From Micromonospora sp. CB01531 (GTDB lineage Bacteria; Actinomycetota; Actinomycetes; Mycobacteriales; Micromonosporaceae), in contig NZ_LWLS01000075.1 of assembly GCF_001905095.1 (NCBI RefSeq), positions 1 through 64,000 of the forward strand: 64,000 bases of DNA. Direction: 5' to 3'. Below the pieces are notes generated by a model that saw only the letters and a program-made list of their open reading frames with translations, was not told the origin of the DNA and searched no databases. Of this stretch, positions 51,375-59,251 are shown piece after piece (within the stretch, counting starts at the first letter, position 1; each line of letters opens with the position of its first letter). The translations under genes were made by a program, and so were the position numbers.

Positions 51375-52460
51375 ATGGATCCAAGCGCGCTCGCCACGGG
51401 ATTCTTTATCGCGAGCGCGTTCCAGGCCCGCCACGACACGGTTCTGGACACTTTCCGTAAGCGTCTGATCGGGGCCTGCGGCCCGATTGGCATCGAGGAA
51501 ACGCTTCTCAACCAGGCAATTATCCAGGCCCGGCAGGTGCTGGCCGACGTCACTGAGAGCATCCGAACTGGACAGATCCAGGTCGACGAGACGGCGATCG
51601 CCCTCGCCTGGCAGGCCGGCGCGGCCCGCGCCATGGGCAACCTGCACCCGGTCGAGTCCCTGCGGGCCGCGACCGAACTGTTCGATCCGGTCCTCGACGC
51701 GGTGATCGAGACCGCCGCCGGCCAGCCGGACGCCGCCTGCATCGTCCGGACCGCCACCCAGGCCCTGCAGCGCAGCGTCATGACCCGCGTCCGCTGGGCT
51801 TCCGAGGCGTACGTCGGGTTCCTGCTCGACCGGGTCCAGCAGGCGCAGCTCGCCGAGCGGCGCCGGATAGCCCGCGAACTGCACGACCGCGTCGGCGGAT
51901 CGGCCAGCGTCGTGACCCGCAACCTGGAACTGGCCAAGGCGTACGCGGACACCGACCAGGACCGGTCGCACGACAAGGTCGACGTCGCCTACCGGGCCAG
52001 CGTGCAGACCCTGGAGGCGGTCCGGGGGGTGGCCACCGACCTGCGGCTGGAGTCCAAGTTCGACAACCTGGAGCAGGCCCTGCGCGGCTTCCTCGACGTC
52101 ATGGGCGAGGGCAACGCGGCAGTCGACCTCGCGGTCAGCGGGGACGAAGCCTGGATCCCCGCCGAGGTGCTGGCCGAGGTCTTCCTGGTGGTCCGCGAGG
52201 CGCTACGCAACGCCTTCCGCCACTCCGAGGCGCAGACCATCCTGAGCCACGTGGACATCGCGCCGCACGAGATCCGAGTCTGGGTCAGCGACGACGGCGT
52301 GGGCTTCGACCCCGACCACGGCGGCCGCACCGGCGGCAGCGGGCTGGCCTCCATGGGCGAACGGGTCGAACTGCTCGGCGGCAAGCTCTTCCTGCACAGT
52401 TCGCCAGGTCGCGGCACCCGGGTCGAGGCCTTCATCCCACTCTCAGGGACCTCGCGATGA
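51375..52460 (+). CDS. Cytosolic sensor histidine kinase (NarL-family partner)
   Basis: Histidine kinase of 361 aa with no transmembrane helix. An N-terminal all-helical input region (about residues 1-150) is followed by the HisKA_3 H-box ERRRIARELHDRVGG with His170, then the ATPase domain: N-box VREALRNAFRHSEA, G1 SDDGVGFDPD, G2 GGSGLASMGERVELLGG. It should phosphorylate the response regulator encoded next, whose start overlaps its stop (ATGA). The upstream 100 bp is unusually AT-rich for the window (TAGGTAAACTAG near 51271) and probably holds the promoter. Confidence 0.9.
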   Translation: MDPSALATGFFIASAFQARHDTVLDTFRKRLIGACGPIGIEETLLNQAIIQARQVLADVTESIRTGQIQVDETAIALAWQAGAARAMGNLHPVESLRAATELFDPVLDAVIETAAGQPDAACIVRTATQALQRSVMTRVRWASEAYVGFLLDRVQQAQLAERRRIARELHDRVGGSASVVTRNLELAKAYADTDQDRSHDKVDVAYRASVQTLEAVRGVATDLRLESKFDNLEQALRGFLDVMGEGNAAVDLAVSGDEAWIPAEVLAEVFLVVREALRNAFRHSEAQTILSHVDIAPHEIRVWVSDDGVGFDPDHGGRTGGSGLASMGERVELLGGKLFLHSSPGRGTRVEAFIPLSGTSR

Positions 52461-53137
52461 CATCGTCCGGCCAGCCTCCCGCGCCCACCAGGATCCTCCT
52501 CGTCGACGACCACGCGCTGTTCCGGCACGGCCTGCGCGAGCTGCTGTCGATGGAGCCGGACCTGACCGTGGCCGGCGAAGCCAGCACCGGGGCCGAGGCG
52601 GTGGCCTTCGCCGCCGCGCACCGGCCCGACGTGATGCTGCTCGACGTCGGCATCCCCGGCGACCACGCCGCCACCACCATCGCCCGGACCCTGGCGACTG
52701 CGCCGGCCACCCGCATCGTCATCCTGAGCATGTTCGACGAGCCCACCGTGGTGCGGGAACTGCTCGGCGCCGGAGCCCGCGCGTACCTGCTGAAGAGCGT
52801 GACCCGCGACGACCTGGTCGCCACGCTGCGCAGCGTGCGCACCGACGCCGGCCGGATCATGCTGTCGATCTCGCGGGAGAGCTTCGAGCAGGTCAGCGAC
52901 GCCGGCGCGCGGATCCTGTCCGACCGCGAGGTGGAGATCGTCAGCCTGGTCGCGCAGGCCTACAGCAACTCCCAGATCGCCCGGCGGCTGGACATCACCG
53001 AGGGCACGGTCAAGCGGCACCTGCGCAACGTGTTCACCAAGCTGGGCGCGGTGTCCCGGATCGACGCGGTGAACAAGGCCATCGCCATGAACCTGGTCAG
53101 CCCGGAGAAGCCGGCCGTCCCGCGGCCACGTGGGTGA
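52457..53137 (+). CDS. LuxR/NarL-family response regulator
   Basis: Response regulator of 226 aa. Receiver domain: acidic pair VDDH at residues 17-20, phospho-acceptor Asp63 in VMLLDVGIPG, Thr/Ser in ILSMFDE and Lys in AYLLKSVTRDD. C-terminal LuxR HTH: LSDREVEIVSLVAQAYSNS and ITEGTVKRHLRNVFTKLG. Translationally coupled to the kinase. With the SARP it forms the visible regulation of the cluster; which promoters it binds is unknown. A bidirectional hairpin follows the stop. Confidence 0.92.
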   Translation: MTSSGQPPAPTRILLVDDHALFRHGLRELLSMEPDLTVAGEASTGAEAVAFAAAHRPDVMLLDVGIPGDHAATTIARTLATAPATRIVILSMFDEPTVVRELLGAGARAYLLKSVTRDDLVATLRSVRTDAGRIMLSISRESFEQVSDAGARILSDREVEIVSLVAQAYSNSQIARRLDITEGTVKRHLRNVFTKLGAVSRIDAVNKAIAMNLVSPEKPAVPRPRG

Positions 53138-53160
53138 CCGCGGGCGGCGGCTGACACCGT

Positions 53161-53196
53161 CGGCGCCCTCGATCGCACGCGGGACCGAGGGCGCCG
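53161..53196. terminator. Bidirectional hairpin between response regulator and SARP
   Basis: Perfect 11-bp stem (CGGCGCCCTCG / CGAGGGCGCCG) with a 14-nt loop, 24 bp after the response-regulator stop and 10 bp from the SARP stop. The two genes converge, so one hairpin can terminate both. Confidence 0.6.
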
Positions 53197-53205
53197 GCCC
53201 GGCGG

Positions 53206-53988
53206 TCAGCCGGCGGCGACGAGGAGCCGGGCGGGGCTGCCGTTCAGCACCTGCCGCTGAAGTTCCTGCAGCTCCGGCGTCGGTTCCAGGCCCAGTTCGT
53301 CGGAGAGGGTCTGCCGCAGGCTCCGGTACGCGTGCAGCGCCTCGGCCCGCCGGCCGCACCGGTTCAGCGCGGTGATCAGCTGGGCGTGGAACCATTCGTT
53401 GAACGGGTGCGCCGCGACCAGGGCTCGCAGCTCGGTGATCAGTTCCCGGTAGCGACCCAGCCGGGCGTCCGCCTCGATGCGCAGCTCCAGCGCCCGCATC
53501 CGCACCTCGGCCAGGTGCGCGAGGTCGGCGGCCATCCAGTCCTCGACGTTGACGTCGTCGAGCACCGGCCCCCGCCACAGGGACAGGGCGGTACGCAGGC
53601 GCTGGGCCGCCTCCGCCGCCTGCCCGGCGTCCAGCAACGCCCCGCCCTCCTCGCACAGGCGGGCGAAGACGGTCGCGTCGAGCTGCTCCTCGTCGAGTGA
53701 CAGCAGATATCCCGTCGGCCGGGTGATCAGCAGCTGATCAGCGGAGCCGGCCACGCCCACCCGCTCGAATAGCGCCCGGAGCTGGTACACGTACGTCTGG
53801 GTGGTGGTGGCGGCGCTCCGGGGTGGCCGGTTGCCCCACAGCCAGTCGAAGATGGCGTCCTGGCTCACCGTCTGATTGGCCCGGAGCAGCAGCAGCGCGA
53901 GGACCGCACGGACCTTCGGCGCGGTGGGGGTGCAATCCACGCCGTGGTGTCGGACTTCCAGGCTGCCGAGGATGTTGAAGCGGAGCAT
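53206..53988 (-). CDS. SARP-family transcriptional activator
   Basis: Streptomyces antibiotic regulatory protein of 260 aa, the size of DnrI/ActII-ORF4. The N-terminal OmpR-like winged helix (LEVRHHGVDCTPTAPKVRAV, then TTTQTYVYQLRALFERVG) is followed by the bacterial transcriptional activation domain (about residues 95-245: GRYRELITELRALVAAHP, AEALHAYRSLRQTLSDELG). SARPs bind TCGAG-type heptamers spaced 11 bp, which are present at 50544-50617 and 40256-40284. It is likely the pathway-specific activator. ATG 53988 follows AGAGGG. Confidence 0.92.
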   Translation of the reverse strand: MLRFNILGSLEVRHHGVDCTPTAPKVRAVLALLLLRANQTVSQDAIFDWLWGNRPPRSAATTTQTYVYQLRALFERVGVAGSADQLLITRPTGYLLSLDEEQLDATVFARLCEEGGALLDAGQAAEAAQRLRTALSLWRGPVLDDVNVEDWMAADLAHLAEVRMRALELRIEADARLGRYRELITELRALVAAHPFNEWFHAQLITALNRCGRRAEALHAYRSLRQTLSDELGLEPTPELQELQRQVLNGSPARLLVAAG

Positions 53989-54314
53989 TTTGTACCCTCT
54001 TCTCTACGCATCTGACGTAGACGCTAACTGCCGGTGAGCCCGTCTCAAGCCCTTCTGCGTCCAAGGTGAACGTACGCGCTACTCATCGGACCTCATCGAT
54101 ACTACTTTGGTGGTACGCCACCACCCCCCTAAAGGCCTTGACTTTTCAGGCATCGAAGCTGCTGAGCGTGTAGGACAGTTTCACAAACAGTTCCCAAGCA
54201 GCCCTCCGGGCACCGACAACCGACTACCCGCAGCCGGAGAATGCGATTGCGATTCGCGTTCACTCCCATTTCACCGACGCGCCCACCGCCAACCGGCGCC
54301 GGCACATCCACGGT
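53989..54314. other. Non-coding region upstream of the SARP gene
   Basis: About 325 bp without a credible gene, less GC-rich than the rest. It carries an inverted repeat TCTACG-n7-CGTAGA at 54003-54021, only 15 bp before the SARP start, and a second one TGGTGG-TACG-CCACCA at 54108-54123. Either could be a regulator-binding site for SARP expression; no 11-bp heptamer triplet is seen here. Confidence 0.5.
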
Positions 54315-54863
54315 TCACTCCGCCCGGGCAGACCGCTCGGCGAGAGCCTTGATGGTGAGCAACTGCTTGCGGCCCATGAGCGCGTCACCGACCGCCAGCG
54401 CCGCCCGCCGAGCCTGCTCGAAGACGGTGGTGGCACCGACGTCGAGCCGCCCGACCAGTCGGGTGCCACCCGCGGCCGGCGTCACCCGGTAGGTGACCGC
54501 CACCTCGCCGTAGCTGCGCCGGTGCCGCTGGGCGATCACCCCGGTGAGATGCCCGTCCGGGACGAACTCCACCACTTCGAAGATCAGGAACTTCTGACCG
54601 AGCGCCAACTCCTCGGCGCCCGGGGTGAGGGTCCGGGGACTGCGCCGGCCCAGGTTGTCGACCAGGTCGTAGCTGTACGGCGCGACCTTGAGTTGACACA
54701 GCCACCGGTACACCAGCGGGACGGGCGCCGCCACGTCAACCGCACGGACGAACGAGCGGAACGGCACCGCCATGTGGCGGTCGCACGGATAGTCGGCCGC
54801 CACCTCCTCCGGGGTGGCGTTCCACACCCGGGGGTCCCACCGCCGGAGTCTCTCTCGCAACAC
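54315..54863 (-). CDS. SRPBCC-family (START-like) protein
   Basis: Protein of 182 aa with the helix-grip layout of the polyketide cyclase/SRPBCC superfamily: FVRAVDVAAPVPLVYRWLCQLKV at the N-terminal strand and helix, LIFEVVEFVPDGHLTGVIAQR in the middle and a long C-terminal helix TTVFEQARRAALAVGDALMGRKQLLTIKAL. Such proteins bind hydrophobic ligands in a central cavity. It lies just outside the SARP gene and may or may not belong to the cluster; no catalytic residue can be named. Confidence 0.7.
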   Translation of the reverse strand: MLRERLRRWDPRVWNATPEEVAADYPCDRHMAVPFRSFVRAVDVAAPVPLVYRWLCQLKVAPYSYDLVDNLGRRSPRTLTPGAEELALGQKFLIFEVVEFVPDGHLTGVIAQRHRRSYGEVAVTYRVTPAAGGTRLVGRLDVGATTVFEQARRAALAVGDALMGRKQLLTIKALAERSARAE

Positions 54864-55049
54864 AGCTGATCGCCTCTATCCCACCGGCCTGGCCGCACCA
54901 TCGCCGGTCGTTGGTCGGATGATCCTGGAAGCATCGACCTGACCACGACCGGGTCGAGGCAGCATCGACGACCGGTCGGACGCCACCGGCGACAACGGGC
55001 TGGTGAGCCCGCACCAGGGAGCGCCGGGTGGCATCATCGGCCCATCCCT

Positions 55050-55427
55050 GTGGTCGAAGTTGCGCTCGGTGACATCACCAGCGAGGACGTCGACGCCATC
55101 GTCGCCGCGGCGAACGAGTCGCTGCTGGGCGGCGGCGGGGTGGACGGGGCGGTCCATCGGGCGGCCGGGCCGCGACTGGCCCGGGCGGGTGCCGCGCTGG
55201 CACCCTGCGCACCGGGCGAGGCGGTGGCCACGCCCGCGTTCGACCTGGACCCACCGGTACGCCATGTCATCCACACGGTCGGTCCGGTGTGGGAAGGTGG
55301 CGACCACGGCGAGGCCGGCATCCTGGCGTCGTGCTACCGGCGCAGCCTTGAGGTCGCCGATGAGACCGGCGCCCGCAGCGTGGCCTTTCCCGCCATCGCC
55401 ACACCACCACCGGCGCCTACGGATTCC
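55050..55427 (+). pseudogene. Macro-domain protein, 5' part, broken by IS607 and a frameshift
   Basis: N-terminal two thirds of a macro-domain protein of the O-acetyl-ADP-ribose deacetylase type, which removes ADP-ribose adducts. Ligand motifs: DITSEDVDAIVAAANESLLG, then GGGGVDGAVHRAAG. The frame is intact to PAIA at 55400. An 8-nt insertion (ACACCACC, 55401-55408) shifts it there; without it the sequence would read ATGAYGFP, the phosphate-loop motif. The gene is then cut at about 55427 by the IS607 element and resumes at 57454. GTG 55050 is the likely start. Confidence 0.85.
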
Positions 55428-55435
55428 GTAACCTG

Positions 55436-56812
55436 TCAGTGCGTTGTAGCGACTGATCGGCATGTCCCGCCTTGCGGTGGGACGGTCCCGGTCTTGTCCG
55501 CCTGGGCGGGGCCGGGTTGACGCTTCGTAGCCACCGACCCGCCGGGGCGGGTCTTACGGTCGGCTCCACGTCCTGCCACCGGGCCACTCCCGGCGGTGGT
55601 TGCCTCACGCGCGATCGCGGCGAGGTTACGTGCGGCGTTCAGGTCCCGGTCGAGGGTCAAGCCGCAAGAGTCGCAGATGTAGGTTCGGACACGCAGCGGC
55701 AGCTTGGCTTTCACCGCGCCACAGTCCGAACAGGTTTTGCTGGAGGGATACCAGCGGTCGGCCAGGATCCGCCGGCCGCCGTTGCGTTCTGCCTTGTACG
55801 CGACCTGTCGGCGGATCTCACCGAAGCCGGCGTCCGCGATCTGTCGGGCTAGCCGCCGGTTGCGCAGCATGCCGGCCACGTTGAGGTCTTCGACCACGAT
55901 CGTGCCGTACTTGCCGGCGAGGCGGGTGGTGAGTTTGTGCAGGCCGTCACGGCGCAGGTTCGCCACCCGTGCGTGCGCTCGAGCGACCTGCTGGCGGGCG
56001 TGTTCCCACCGATTCGAGGGCCGCTGACCGGTGCGCCGGTCCGGCCCGACGCGCCGGGACATCTGCCGGGCCAGGCGCCGCATCCGCTGGGCCGCCTCGT
56101 CCAGGTGCCGGGGGTTGGGGACGAGTTTGCCGGTGGACAGCACCGCCAGGTGGGTGATTCCCACATCGACGCCGACCACCGCCTGCGGGCGTTTCGGGGT
56201 GCGCTCGGCCCGCTCGACCTCGACGCAGAACGCGACATGCCACCTGCCGCCGTCACGGCGCACGGTTGCGGACAGGATCCGAGCCGTGCCCGCCTCCAAA
56301 CGGCGGGCAAGCTTGCGGGCGGACTCGTGCAGCTTCAACCGGCCCAGCCGGGGCAGCACGACATGCTTGCGGTCCGCCTCCACCCGGATCGCGCCGGTCG
56401 TGAACCGGACGCTGGGGGTGGCGCGACGGCGGGACTTGAACCGCGGAAATCCCACGCGCCGGCCGGCGCGCTTGCCTGCCCGGGAGTCGGACCAGTTCTT
56501 CAAACCGCAGGCCAGGTTGTCCAGGCCGGTGTTGTACGCCTCCTTGGAACACTCCGGCCACCACGGCGCCACCTCCGGCTTCGCCTGGTTCCACGCCTTG
56601 CGCAACTTGGCCAGACTCCAGCCGACGGTCGGGGTGAGCAACTCCTCAGGCACCCCGTAGGAGCGTTCCGCGGCGCGCTGGTCCATGACCGCCTTCACCC
56701 TGGCGAGGGCCCAGTTGTACGCCACCCTGGCCGCGCCCGCATGCGCCAGCACCGCCCGCTCCTGAAACGGCGTCAGGTCCAGAGCGAACCGGTACGCCTG
56801 TATCACCTTCAC
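55436..56812 (-). CDS. tnpB: TnpB of the IS607 element
   Basis: TnpB nuclease of 458 aa. Asp in VVGVDVGITHLAVL, Glu in IVVEDLNVAGMLRN and Asp in LDRDLNAARNLAA; zinc finger SSKTCSDCG and YICDSCG. All are intact. The last 50 or so residues after the zinc finger (from about TTAGSGPVAG) are low-complexity and end only about 10 bp before the element border, so they probably overlap the omega-RNA. GTG 56812 overlaps the tnpA stop (GTGA); the longer upstream frame is a shadow. Confidence 0.9.
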   Translation of the reverse strand: MKVIQAYRFALDLTPFQERAVLAHAGAARVAYNWALARVKAVMDQRAAERSYGVPEELLTPTVGWSLAKLRKAWNQAKPEVAPWWPECSKEAYNTGLDNLACGLKNWSDSRAGKRAGRRVGFPRFKSRRRATPSVRFTTGAIRVEADRKHVVLPRLGRLKLHESARKLARRLEAGTARILSATVRRDGGRWHVAFCVEVERAERTPKRPQAVVGVDVGITHLAVLSTGKLVPNPRHLDEAAQRMRRLARQMSRRVGPDRRTGQRPSNRWEHARQQVARAHARVANLRRDGLHKLTTRLAGKYGTIVVEDLNVAGMLRNRRLARQIADAGFGEIRRQVAYKAERNGGRRILADRWYPSSKTCSDCGAVKAKLPLRVRTYICDSCGLTLDRDLNAARNLAAIAREATTAGSGPVAGRGADRKTRPGGSVATKRQPGPAQADKTGTVPPQGGTCRSVATTH

Positions 56813-57393
56813 GACGGCGGGTCCTGCGTGGTGGCCGCCTCGACCGCCCGACGCGCCCGATCCGCAGCAGCCCGACGGCCGTACAGACGCGCGCACATCG
56901 ACGTCAAAATCTCCGTGACGTCCCGGACCAGGTCGTCGTCGACCTCCGCCGGGTCGACCACCAACAGCCTGCGGCCCTGCGCGGTCAGCGCCGCCTCGAC
57001 GTACTCGGCACCGAAGCGGGTGAACCTGTCGCGGTGTTCCACGACGATGGTCGTGACCGTCGGGTCGCGCAGCAGGGCGAGGAACTTTTTGCGGTGCCCG
57101 TTCAGTGCGGATCCGACCTCGGTCACCACCTGCGACACCGGCAGGTTCTGCCCGGTCGCCCACGTGACGACCCGAGCGACCTGCCGGTCAAGGTCAGCGC
57201 GCTGGTCGGCGGACGACACCCGGGCGTACACCACCACCCGCTCGGCGCCAGCCGAGGCAGCAGGTAGCGGCTCGCCCACCATGATGAGTCGGCCCAGCCG
57301 GTAAGTAGGAACGGGCAACGTCCCCGCCGCGTACTGCCGCCGCGCGGTGACGTACGCGATGCCCTGAGACGCCGCCCACTCCTTCAAGTTCAC
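56809..57393 (-). CDS. tnpA: IS607 serine recombinase TnpA
   Basis: Serine recombinase of 194 aa: N-terminal HTH LKEWAASQGIAYVTARRQYAAG, then the resolvase domain VVVYARVSSADQRADLDRQ with the catalytic Ser in RVSS and VVEHRDRFTRFGAEYVE. GTG 57393 is the only suitable start, since upstream candidates hit stops. Related to, but clearly different from, the TnpA at 41855, so the two elements are separate arrivals rather than recent copies. Confidence 0.9.
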   Translation of the reverse strand: MNLKEWAASQGIAYVTARRQYAAGTLPVPTYRLGRLIMVGEPLPAASAGAERVVVYARVSSADQRADLDRQVARVVTWATGQNLPVSQVVTEVGSALNGHRKKFLALLRDPTVTTIVVEHRDRFTRFGAEYVEAALTAQGRRLLVVDPAEVDDDLVRDVTEILTSMCARLYGRRAAADRARRAVEAATTQDPPS

Positions 57394-57453
57394 CCGGTCA
57401 CCATAGCACACGTAAGGACACCAGAGAGCACTCAATCGCGAGCAGTTGTTAAC

Positions 57454-57582
57454 CCCGCCGACCAGGCGGCGACGATCGCGATCTCGACCGTCCGGGCAAC
57501 CCCGACGACGGCCGAGCAGGTCCGGCTCGTCGCCTTCGACCAAGCCACGCACGACCTGCTGACCGCGGCGCTGCACGGCTGA
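57454..57582 (+). pseudogene. Macro-domain protein, 3' part
   Basis: C-terminal 42 residues of the broken macro-domain gene, PADQAATIAISTVRA...TAALHG, ending at TGA 57580-57582. It matches the final helix and strand of the fold (PADEAARIA...STVRATP) and fits directly after GAYGF of the 5' part, showing a simple insertion without loss of host sequence. Confidence 0.85.
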
Positions 57583-57649
57583 CGTCGGCGCGGTCGCCAC
57601 GAGCAGCCCCGCCCGGAGGCACGTCCCGCGCCCCGGGCGTCGCGGCTGG

Positions 57650-58351
57650 TTACGGGTCCACGAGCGTGACGCGGCCGGTGTCGAGGTCGTACCGGCCGCC
57701 CACCACGCGCAGCGCACGCTGGTGCACCCGCTCGGCGATGATCGGGCTGCGCTCGACCAAGCCCCGGACCTGCGCCCGGACGTTGGCCCGCACGGCGTTG
57801 TCGACCGGGTCCCCAGGCTGCTCGAGAACCGGTGCCACGATGGGACGCAGGGCCTCCACGATCGTGCCGATGTGGCCCGGCGCCGTGCCGCCGGATCTGA
57901 TGGCGTCGATGGTGGCCGTGATGGCCCCACAGCGCTCGTGCCCGAGGGCGATGATCAGCGGGCTGTGGAACTCCTCGACCGCGAGCTCCACGCTGCCCAA
58001 CAGCAGGTCGTCGACGATGTTCCCGGCCACCCGGTTGTCGAACAGGTCGCCCAGGCCCTGGTCGAACAGCACTTCCGGGGCCACCCGGGAGTCGGCGCAG
58101 CCGACGGTGACGGCGAAGGGGTGCTGGCCCGCGGCCAGCCGGTGCAGGTCGTCGAGGCTCTGATGAGGGTGCCGGCCATGCCCGGCGACGAACCGGTGGT
58201 TGCCGCGCAGCAGGCGGCGCAGGGCCTCGTCCGGCGTGACGGCGGGTTGAGCGGCCGCCGCGGCGACGGCGGGTTGAGCGGCCGCCGCGGCGACGACGGC
58301 GGCGCCACCGGTCGCGAGCAGCGACCGACGGGAGAGACGAGAGAGCTTCAC
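57650..58351 (-). CDS. Tat-exported beta-carbonic anhydrase
   Basis: Beta-class carbonic anhydrase of 233 aa that interconverts CO2 and bicarbonate with a zinc ion. Ligands: Cys85 in VTVGCADSRV (Asp87 of the Asp-Arg dyad), His138 and Cys141 in ALGHERCGAIT. A twin-arginine signal (LSRRSLLATGG, residues 6-16, then a hydrophobic Ala stretch) predicts export. The signal region contains a perfect tandem duplication of 27 bp. It is not linked to the cluster by organisation. Confidence 0.9.
   Translation of the reverse strand: MKLSRLSRRSLLATGGAAVVAAAAAQPAVAAAAAQPAVTPDEALRRLLRGNHRFVAGHGRHPHQSLDDLHRLAAGQHPFAVTVGCADSRVAPEVLFDQGLGDLFDNRVAGNIVDDLLLGSVELAVEEFHSPLIIALGHERCGAITATIDAIRSGGTAPGHIGTIVEALRPIVAPVLEQPGDPVDNAVRANVRAQVRGLVERSPIIAERVHQRALRVVGGRYDLDTGRVTLVDP
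58241..58294. repeat. 27-bp perfect tandem duplication in the carbonic anhydrase signal region
   Basis: Two identical 27-bp units (58241-58267 and 58268-58294) encode the nine-residue unit AAAAAQPAV twice, lengthening the region after the Tat hydrophobic core without breaking the frame. Probably a slippage product. Confidence 0.85.
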
Positions 58352-58525
58352 GGTGATCTCCTGGAGGTAGGGTCAGCTATTTCCTACCACCGCTGTCCAC
58401 AGTGTCCAGTGTGTTGCGGAGAACCTCAGACGAGATGGCCCGGCAGTTGGCATCGCCAGGCGAGCGACGCCGAGGATGAGGAGCACCAACCCCATCTCTG
58501 CCGCCCAGGCATCTACGATCACGCC

Positions 58526-59131
58526 ATGACTGAGGCCGCGATCGGTTTTGGCTACAAGCTTCAGTGGCTCGCGGTGCGTGGCCAGGGCGCTGCTGATGTC
58601 GCCGCGGCGCTCCGCCTCAGCCGTCCCGCTCCGTCCACCTGGCGTGAGGCTGTGGCCGCTGCCTATGACGGACACGGCCGCTGGCTTCTCACACCACGGC
58701 TCGATGGCTGGACGCTCGCCGCTTCGCAGGATGTTCCCGCTCCCGAGGACGACCGGTTCGCCGCCTGGCTGGCGGGGCTGAGCCGCCTCCTCGGTGAGGT
58801 GCAGTACTTCGGAACTCATCGCGTTGTCGAGTATCACGGATGGGGTCGCGCCCGGGCCGGAATCGTGGAGCGAGCATTCGCCTACCTCGGCGAGCGCGAT
58901 GAGGTGCTGTTTCAGGTAGGACATCCGACAGCGGACGAGCAGGCCCTCGGAGTCGGAACCGCCTACGGCGAGGACCAACCGTGGCCAGAGGGCGATGATG
59001 GGTGGTCGTGGCCCGATGAGGAAGCCGTACTCACGCTCGCGGGGCGATGGAGCATCGACCCCCGGGACTTGGAGGGTGCCACGGTTCCCGGGCATCCCTG
59101 GATCGCCTCGGCGGTCCAGACGCGTCCATAG
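58526..59131 (+). CDS. Hypothetical protein
   Basis: Soluble protein of 201 aa that I do not recognise. Trp- and acid-rich: KLQWLAVRGQGAADVAAAL near the start, then GRWLLTPRLDGWTLAAS, GTHRVVEYHGWGRARAGIVER, and DDGWSWPDEEAVLTLAGRWSIDP near the end. No signal or membrane helix. The minus-strand frame opposite is a shadow, because this strand gives the protein-like composition. ATG 58526 is the start; the longer frame upstream runs through the antisense of the carbonic anhydrase. Confidence 0.7.
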   Translation: MTEAAIGFGYKLQWLAVRGQGAADVAAALRLSRPAPSTWREAVAAAYDGHGRWLLTPRLDGWTLAASQDVPAPEDDRFAAWLAGLSRLLGEVQYFGTHRVVEYHGWGRARAGIVERAFAYLGERDEVLFQVGHPTADEQALGVGTAYGEDQPWPEGDDGWSWPDEEAVLTLAGRWSIDPRDLEGATVPGHPWIASAVQTRP

Positions 59132-59251
59132 TCACTCGCACCCGCCACCATTCGGCCAGGCACTCAAGCCGATGATCGCTTGCGCGCACCGCGGCCATGA
59201 GCGCAAGGAACGACCCGTCGAGGGATTAGTAGTCCTGTCCTCGCTTGGCCG

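Larger units (their letters stand above)
55428..57453 (-). mobile_element. IS607-family element inserted in the macro-domain gene
   Basis: About 2.03 kb element with coupled tnpA and tnpB. Both junctions can be placed within a few bases because the host gene reads through: ...GGATTCC on the left and CCGCCGAC... on the right rebuild TTC-CCC-GCC with a shared CC, as expected of IS607 elements, which insert at GG/CC without target duplication. A hairpin GTCCCGCC-TTGC-GGTGGGAC (55464-55483) lies near the tnpB end. Confidence 0.85.

Noticed and set aside
54107..54352. Small plus-strand frame of 81 aa upstream of the SARP gene
   Set aside because: Low-complexity translation, no ribosome-binding sequence and overlap with the SRPBCC gene on the other strand.
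58241..58294. Possible CRISPR repeat
   Set aside because: Two directly adjacent units without spacers inside a coding sequence; a tandem duplication, not an array.
57722..58525. Upstream extension of the plus-strand frame ending at 59131
   Set aside because: It runs antisense through the carbonic anhydrase; only the part from ATG 58526 has protein-like composition.
58373..59095. 240-aa minus-strand frame
   Set aside because: Antisense of the hypothetical protein at 58526-59131, with no recognisable motif and shadow-like composition.
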